DNA from: Rhodoferax sp.
Lineage (GTDB): Bacteria > Pseudomonadota > Gammaproteobacteria > Burkholderiales > Burkholderiaceae_C
Length of the DNA: 37,201 nucleotides
Assembly (NCBI RefSeq): GCF_028689305.1
Contig: NZ_JAQTWM010000025.1
Coordinates: 1-37,201, forward strand
Reading direction: 5' to 3'
Of this stretch, positions 32,455 through 37,201 are shown piece after piece. The notes under the pieces are model-generated. The model made no database searches. It saw only the letters and a list, made by a program, of their open reading frames with translations, and had not been told where the DNA came from. Numbering within the stretch: the first letter of the stretch is position 1; each line of letters begins with the position of its first letter. Both the position numbers and the translations under genes were made by a program.

Positions 32455-34359
32455 TTAGTGTGTTTGCTGGTCACGCAGTCGGCTGATTTGCTGCTCGGTT
32501 ACCGGCGCAGCCTGGTTGCCCCACGCCTGGCGAATATATGTCAAGACACGGGCAATATCCAGATCACTGAGCGTCAGGACATAAGGTGGCATGCCAAAAG
32601 GCCTGGGGTTGGTCGCTGTGACGGGGGCAAAGCCGCCGTGCAGCACCGTCTGGATCAGATTGCCGCTGTCAGCCTGCAATACCGCGCGGTTGTTGGCCAG
32701 GGCCGGGTAGGCGCCGGCAACACCTCGCCCGTTGGCGCCGTGGCAATCCGCGCAATGGTGGTTGTACAACGCAGCGCCCATGGTCAGGTCTTGTGAACTG
32801 AGGGGGGGCACCGCCGGGGACAACGTAGCTGGGTTGCCGGGCTGGGTCAGCGAAGTCAGGTAGACCCCGACGGCCTGCAGGTCGTCGGGTGACAGGTACT
32901 GGGTACTGCCTTGCACCACCTGGGCCATCGGTCCGCTGGCGGTACCGTGGGCTGAGACACCGGACTGCAACAGTCGCAGGGTGGCGGCCAGTCTGCTGCC
33001 ATCGGTGCCCGCCTGCGTGGTGGACACCAGCGACGGCGCCAGCCAGTTTGGCCGGGCCACCTGACCGCCGGCGAAAGCGCGGTCGTTCTCGGGTGCACCC
33101 ATGAGGTTGCGCGGGGTGTGGCAGGCGTCACAGTGGCCCAGTCCGTTGACCAGGTAGGCACCCCGGTTCCATGGTTCGGTTTGACCAGTCTGGGGCTCAA
33201 ACACCTGGGGCTTGAAGAACAGCGCACGCCAGACGGCCAGCGCGGCCTGGGAGCCAAATGGCCAGCGTAATTGGTGTGGCAGGTTGAGCTGGTGCACTGG
33301 CGCCACGGTCTGGAAATAGGCAAACAGGGCGTCCGAGTCGGCCCGGGTGACCCGGGTGTAGCTGGTGTAAGGGAACGCTGGGTTGAGCCAGCGTCCGTCG
33401 CGTGAGCGGCCATGGTGCAGGGCCTGCCAGAAATCGTCGGCACGCCACTGGCCCAGGCCTGTGGCCTTGTCGGAGGTCAGGTTGCTGCTGAAGACCTGGC
33501 CATACGGGGTGGTGATGGCACGTTGCCCGGCATACGGCGCGCCGCCGGGGGTGGTGTGGCAGCTGGCACAGCCACCTACGCGCGCCAGGTAGGCACCACG
33601 ACTGGCCAGCGGTGACAAGGCCGTGCTGGCGGTGGTGGGTGGGGTTGACGCCATCGCACTGCCACAACGCAGTTCCTTGGCACCCGTCTGCAAGGGGGGC
33701 AGGGTTGCCAGGGGCCGGGTGTCGGCCGGCAGCGGTTGTGCGGCCAGCCAGCCGGTCACCGCCACGATGTCCTGCGGCGTCAGCCGGGAGGCGATGTGCG
33801 CCATGCAGTCGGGTGACTGGGCGCGACGCTGGCCGGTGCGCCAACCACCCAGCTGGGCATTCAGGTAATCACGGGGCAGGCCCAACAGGCCGGGCACATG
33901 GGGTTGGGCGCCCGTCAAGGCTTCACCGTGACATTGCTGACAGGGCGGAATCTCGCGGCTGGCATCTCCCTGCGTGACCAGGGCATGGCCCCGCGCCAGC
34001 ACATCGGCGCCCAGACTGGTTGGCCTGGGGGCCGGGTAGGGCACGGTCAAGGCAGAGAAATACTGAGCCATCTCGCGCAGGTAGTTGTCGTCCAGGGGTT
34101 CCAGCAGCCCGAGCATCAGCGGGTAGTGGCGGCGGCCTTCACGGATGTTGATGAGCTGGTTGTACAGATAACCCGCCGGTTTGCCGGCCAAGCGCGGGTA
34201 GTACCCGTCGGGGCCGGCACGGCCCTGGTCACCATGGCAGGTGGTGCAGGCCCGCATGCGCTGGGTCATGCTGTCTTCAAACGGGGCGGCCAGGCAGTGG
34301 GCGCTGCTGGCGGCAAGCACGACCATCAAGGCCAGGGTGCGGACGAAAGGGTGTGGCAT
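32455..34359 (-). CDS. Five-haem cytochrome c, c4-like plus trihaem alcohol-dehydrogenase type
   Basis: The 634-residue protein has a cleavable signal peptide (MPHPFVRTLALMVVLAASSA...AAPFED), so it acts in the periplasm or on the membrane. Five C-x-x-C-H motifs attach haems: CTTCH (C38), CQQCH (C140), CASCH (C264), CDACH (C410) and CADCH (C536). The first two, with about 100 residues between, resemble dihaem cytochrome c4. The last three, spaced by 146 and 126, with GAYLARVGGCASCHT and GAYLVNGLGHCDACHTP, resemble the trihaem subunit of alcohol and gluconate dehydrogenases. No dehydrogenase gene is adjacent, so the electron donor is unknown. ATG at 34359 heads the signal peptide; codons upstream to 34476 would add an unlikely 39 residues. 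Confidence 0.88.
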   Translation of the reverse strand: MPHPFVRTLALMVVLAASSAHCLAAPFEDSMTQRMRACTTCHGDQGRAGPDGYYPRLAGKPAGYLYNQLINIREGRRHYPLMLGLLEPLDDNYLREMAQYFSALTVPYPAPRPTSLGADVLARGHALVTQGDASREIPPCQQCHGEALTGAQPHVPGLLGLPRDYLNAQLGGWRTGQRRAQSPDCMAHIASRLTPQDIVAVTGWLAAQPLPADTRPLATLPPLQTGAKELRCGSAMASTPPTTASTALSPLASRGAYLARVGGCASCHTTPGGAPYAGQRAITTPYGQVFSSNLTSDKATGLGQWRADDFWQALHHGRSRDGRWLNPAFPYTSYTRVTRADSDALFAYFQTVAPVHQLNLPHQLRWPFGSQAALAVWRALFFKPQVFEPQTGQTEPWNRGAYLVNGLGHCDACHTPRNLMGAPENDRAFAGGQVARPNWLAPSLVSTTQAGTDGSRLAATLRLLQSGVSAHGTASGPMAQVVQGSTQYLSPDDLQAVGVYLTSLTQPGNPATLSPAVPPLSSQDLTMGAALYNHHCADCHGANGRGVAGAYPALANNRAVLQADSGNLIQTVLHGGFAPVTATNPRPFGMPPYVLTLSDLDIARVLTYIRQAWGNQAAPVTEQQISRLRDQQTH

Positions 34360-34535
34360 CAGGTTCAACAAAAAGGGCACGGAGGCTGGGATGGGCGGGA
34401 TGGTGGTGTGCAGGTGAACGGCGCCGATTTTGTCAGTTTGTGGCGTGGTGGTTGTGGCCAGGACTATTTTTTGCAATTGTTGGGAATACCCGACACCACG
34501 GCATTTTGGGCGATGCTAACTTCACGCACCTTTAA
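34353..34535 (+). CDS. Possible Trp-rich leader ORF before tryptophanase
   Basis: A GTG-started frame of 60 residues lies in the gap between the divergent cytochrome and tryptophanase genes and stops 19 bases before the latter. It contains six tryptophans, including AWWLWPG. No ATG or ribosome site supports it, and the strand is G-rich, so tryptophan codons may arise by chance. It does not match the E. coli tnaC peptide. A shorter start at GTG 34440 would keep three tryptophans. Confidence 0.15.
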   Translation: MASGSTKRARRLGWAGWWCAGERRRFCQFVAWWLWPGLFFAIVGNTRHHGILGDANFTHL

Positions 34536-34554
34536 AAACACCGCAAGGATTGTG

Positions 34555-35931
34555 ATGCCCAAAACCCTGATTGAACCGTTTCGTATCAAGAGTGTCGAGC
34601 CCATTCGAATGACCACGCGCGAGGAGCGTGTGCGCCTGCTGGAGGCCGCCAAACTCAATGTCTTCAAACTGCGCGCCGAAGACGTGCTGATTGACTGGTT
34701 GACCGACTCCGGCACCGGCGCCATGTCCAGCCGCCAGTGGGGCGCGATCATGGAAGGTGACGAGAGTTATGCCGGTGCCCGCAGCTTTTACCGGCTGGAA
34801 GCGGTGATCCAGGACATCACCGGCATGGCATTTTTTGTGCCCACCCACCAGGGCCGTGCCGCTGAAAAAGTATTGTTCAGCGCCGTCTGTAAAAAAGGCG
34901 ACCTGGTACCGAACAATTGCCACTTCGACACCACGCGCGGCAATCTGGAGTACATGGGCGTAGAGGCCGTGGACCTGGTGATTGCCGAAGGCCTGCAACC
35001 CGCCTTGGTCTACCCATTCAAAGGCAACATCGATCTGGCGCGCGCTGAAAGCCTGCTGCAGAAGGAAGGCCACCGCATTCCGTTCGGCATGATCACCGTG
35101 ACCAACAACACCGGCGGTGGCCAGCCGGTGTCGATGGCCAACATCCGTGCCTACGCGGCGCTGCTCAAGAAATACGGCAAACCGTTCATCATGGACGTGT
35201 GCCGCTTCTCGGAAAACGCCATGTTCATCAAGATGCGCGAGCCGGGTTATGAGAACACACCGATCAAACAGATCGTGCAGGAGATGTTCTCCTACGCCGA
35301 TGGCGCCACCATGAGCGCCAAGAAGGACGGCATGGTCAACATCGGCGGCTTCATCGTGCTGCGCAGCGAGGAGTGGATGGACGCGGTGCGCAACGGCCTG
35401 ATCATGATGGAAGGCTTTCCCACCTACGGCGGTCTGGCCGGGCGTGACCTGGAAGCTCTGGCGGTTGGCCTGGAAGAAGGCATGCAGGAAGACTACCTGC
35501 GTTATCGCCTGCGTACCGCCGAATACCTGGGCGAACGGCTGGAAGCGGCGGGCGTGGGGTTTGTCAAACCCACGGGTGGCCACGCGGTCTACATTGACGC
35601 CAAGACCGTGCTGCCCAACATGCCGGTGGCCCATTACCCGGCCTGGGCGCTGTGTAATGCGCTGTACCTGGAGGGGGGCATCCGCGGCGTCGAGATCGGC
35701 TCGGTGATGTTTGGCAAACGCCTGGCCGACGGCACCGAAACCTTCCACAGCATGGAGCTGGTGCGCCTGGCTTTCCCGCGGCGCATGTACACCCAAAGCC
35801 ACTTTGACTACGCTGCCGAGGTGATTGAAGAGGTGAAACAAAAAGCCGCCAGCATCCGGGGGGTGCGCATCACCAAGCAACCGCAGTTTTTGCGCCATTT
35901 CACCTGCGAATGCGCTTGGGTGGATGCGTGA
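34555..35931 (+). CDS. tnaA: Tryptophanase
   Basis: The 458-residue PLP enzyme splits tryptophan into indole, pyruvate and ammonia in the cytoplasm. The family is shared with tyrosine phenol-lyase, but three residues that separate the two favour tryptophanase. These are Asp in CHFDTTRG (Thr in the phenol-lyase), EIGS where the phenol-lyase has its tyrosine-binding Arg (E-R-G), and His in LRHFTCE (Phe there). The PLP lysine is the second of the SAKKDG pair. The overall sequence is otherwise between the two, for example NIGGFIV and GLAGRDLEALA look phenol-lyase-like, so activity should be tested. AAGGAT lies before the ATG at 34555. The gene is divergent from the cytochrome gene; no permease gene is adjacent. 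Confidence 0.85.
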   Translation: MPKTLIEPFRIKSVEPIRMTTREERVRLLEAAKLNVFKLRAEDVLIDWLTDSGTGAMSSRQWGAIMEGDESYAGARSFYRLEAVIQDITGMAFFVPTHQGRAAEKVLFSAVCKKGDLVPNNCHFDTTRGNLEYMGVEAVDLVIAEGLQPALVYPFKGNIDLARAESLLQKEGHRIPFGMITVTNNTGGGQPVSMANIRAYAALLKKYGKPFIMDVCRFSENAMFIKMREPGYENTPIKQIVQEMFSYADGATMSAKKDGMVNIGGFIVLRSEEWMDAVRNGLIMMEGFPTYGGLAGRDLEALAVGLEEGMQEDYLRYRLRTAEYLGERLEAAGVGFVKPTGGHAVYIDAKTVLPNMPVAHYPAWALCNALYLEGGIRGVEIGSVMFGKRLADGTETFHSMELVRLAFPRRMYTQSHFDYAAEVIEEVKQKAASIRGVRITKQPQFLRHFTCECAWVDA

Positions 35932-35948
35932 TCATTTTGTAAGCATTT

Positions 35949-36000
35949 TTGGCCTCTAGCCCGGAGGAAACAAGCTTGCATTGCTATCATTAATGTAGCA
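35949..36000 (+). repeat. Intergenic repeat, copy 4
   Basis: GGCCTCTAGCCC, exactly 20 bases with the palindrome CAAGCTTG, then GCTAT-N7-GTAGC forming a hairpin with a U-G pair. It lies between the convergent tnaA and MFS genes, 9 bases from the MFS stop. Here the poly-T stretch precedes the box on the plus strand (TTTTTGG), so on the minus strand it is A-rich, unlike copies 1-3. Confidence 0.8.
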
Positions 36001-36008
36001 ATTGACGG

Positions 36009-37201
36009 TCAGGCCGGGGCGTGGGGCCTGACCCGGCTGGCCAGCCACAGGCCAGCCAGCGAGGCCAGGCCCGTCACCACCCAGGTGATGTGCCAGCCGC
36101 CGACCTGTGCCGCCACCCAGGCCACCAGCGGCGGGCCGACAAACTGGCCGGTGGCCGAACACTGCTGAACCCAGCCGACCGTGGTCGATACCGTGTGTTC
36201 ATTCGGGGCCACACGCACGGCCAGTGAAAACAAGGTGCCCGGCACCACGCCGCCGATGGCCGAAAACAGCAGCACCGCCCCATAACGCAGCAGCGGCGCA
36301 TCGCCAGTCAGGGGGCTGAAGGCCAGGAAGGTGGTCAGCGCCATGCTGCCAAACCCCAGGTACAACAACGGCCTGGCGCTCCAGCCCCGGTGCAGCAGGT
36401 GACCGGCACCAATGTTGCCAATCACATTGACCGCACACACCAGCGCCGTCAAGGCCCCGGCGACAAAGCCGCTCACCCCCGCTTGCGCATAGACCGAGGG
36501 CAAAAAACCGACCACCGCCAGCCACTGGCTGGAATACATGGCAAACGCCATGGCCACCAGCCACGGCCCGGTCCGGGTGAGGGTGATGTGCAGGCGGTGT
36601 GTCCATGGGGGTATGGCGATGGCCGGGGGCGGCACCAGGCCACCGGCACGCAGGTGTGATGGACCATCAGGGGGCACGTTCACGGCCAGCCAGACCGCCG
36701 TGGCAGCCGACAGCCCCCCCAGCAACCCCCACCAGACCTGCCAGCCCATGGCCGACATGACCAAGGGACCACATAACAGCGCCAGCGCCGCACCAGTGGG
36801 CATGTAGGCACCCCATAGCCCCAGGTACTGGGGCAGTTGCCGGGTGGTCACCAGCCGCCGGATCAGGCTGGGCGCGGGCAGCACCACCAGCAGGAAACCC
36901 AGGCCCTCCAGCGCCCGCAGCGCCAGCAGGTCGGCTGGCTGGCGCGCCCACATACCGGCCAGGCTGGCGGCAAACAGGATGACCTGGCCCGCCAACATGC
37001 TGCGACGCAGGCCCAGGCCGTCGCAGGCCACCCCCACCAGCACCCCCAGCAGCATGCCCGCCAGCTGGACCAGAGAGAGCAGGAAACCGGCCTGCACCAG
37101 CGTGACGCCCAGCGCCTCGCGCAGCACCGGAATGGCCGGGGGGATCTTGCCGATGTGTACGGCCGCCACCATCCCGGCGAGGATGACGGTGGCGGCGGCG
37201 C
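36009..37201 (-). CDS. MFS transporter, CynX/NimT-like, N-terminus beyond the window
   Basis: The visible part has about 11 hydrophobic helices and the MFS loop DGLGLRRSM after helix 2. The last bases on the minus strand keep the frame open upstream of the first ATG (37172) and encode a hydrophobic AAATVILAG that completes helix 1, so the true start lies past the right edge. The pattern resembles the cyanate/nitrate-like CynX/NimT group of MFS proteins, but no substrate motif was identified. It is convergent with tnaA and has repeat copy 4 just after its stop. Confidence 0.8.
   Translation of the reverse strand, partial: AAATVILAGMVAAVHIGKIPPAIPVLREALGVTLVQAGFLLSLVQLAGMLLGVLVGVACDGLGLRRSMLAGQVILFAASLAGMWARQPADLLALRALEGLGFLLVVLPAPSLIRRLVTTRQLPQYLGLWGAYMPTGAALALLCGPLVMSAMGWQVWWGLLGGLSAATAVWLAVNVPPDGPSHLRAGGLVPPPAIAIPPWTHRLHITLTRTGPWLVAMAFAMYSSQWLAVVGFLPSVYAQAGVSGFVAGALTALVCAVNVIGNIGAGHLLHRGWSARPLLYLGFGSMALTTFLAFSPLTGDAPLLRYGAVLLFSAIGGVVPGTLFSLAVRVAPNEHTVSTTVGWVQQCSATGQFVGPPLVAWVAAQVGGWHITWVVTGLASLAGLWLASRVRPHAPA

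Noticed and set aside
33898..34554. N-terminal extension of tryptophanase back to 33898
   Set aside because: The extension overlaps the cytochrome gene on the other strand; family length and AAGGAT support ATG 34555.
1..37201. Mobile elements, CRISPR arrays, tRNA or rRNA genes
   Set aside because: No transposase or integrase frame, no direct-repeat array with spacers and no recognisable structural RNA was seen.

Overview
The window looks like chromosomal DNA of a facultatively denitrifying betaproteobacterium, most likely Comamonadaceae (Rhodoferax/Polaromonas-like). This is inferred from the narXL-narK1K2-GHJI-ppiC gene order, an adenosylcobalamin-dependent ribonucleotide reductase (NrdJ), DUF1631 and NnrS proteins, and an intergenic repeat that resembles one I remember as common in that family. 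No rRNA, tRNA, CRISPR array, insertion sequence or phage gene was seen.

Layout. 1-509 (minus) is the 5' part of nrdJ, divergent from nnrS (791-2005). A LysR regulator (2167-3090, minus) is divergent from a pirin (3199-4083). A three-gene ATPase/permease/adaptor export operon fills 4233-8543. A DUF1631 protein (8843-9907) follows behind a perfect FNR-type promoter. From 26578 down to 10038 thirteen genes run the same way: thiolase, narX, narL, narK1, narK2, narG, narH, narJ, narI, a PpiC-type isomerase, a beta-carbonic anhydrase, an unknown 134-residue protein and a DNR-type Crp/Fnr regulator. An SDR (26664-27419, minus) is divergent from an HPF-type ribosome hibernation protein (27542-27859). 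A minus-strand block then encodes a five-haem cytochrome c, a UshA-like lipoprotein, a hybrid histidine kinase and an RluA-type pseudouridine synthase (34359 down to 27863). Tryptophanase (34555-35931) is divergent from the cytochrome, and an MFS transporter runs off the right edge.

How it works together. NarX/NarL sense nitrate; NarK1/NarK2 import nitrate and export nitrite; NarGHI reduces nitrate on the cytoplasmic side of the membrane with NarJ as chaperone; NnrS protects against nitric oxide. The regulator at the end of the nar run keeps the FNR-type recognition helix (E-x-x-S-R) but has no N-terminal iron-sulphur cysteines, so it is probably a DNR/NNR-like nitric-oxide or redox regulator. 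Four FNR-type boxes lie in the window, before nrdJ, nnrS, the DUF1631 gene and hpf. For each, placing the box at -41.5 puts a plausible -10 hexamer at the right position, so these scattered genes may form one low-oxygen/NO regulon.

The most notable unexplained items are (1) that regulon, especially the DUF1631 unit with its chain of overlapping small ORFs; (2) a four-copy intergenic repeat of fixed architecture, always in the same orientation just 3' of a minus-strand gene and once inside the nar run; and (3) a five-haem cytochrome that seems to fuse a c4-like dihaem part to an alcohol-dehydrogenase-type trihaem part.
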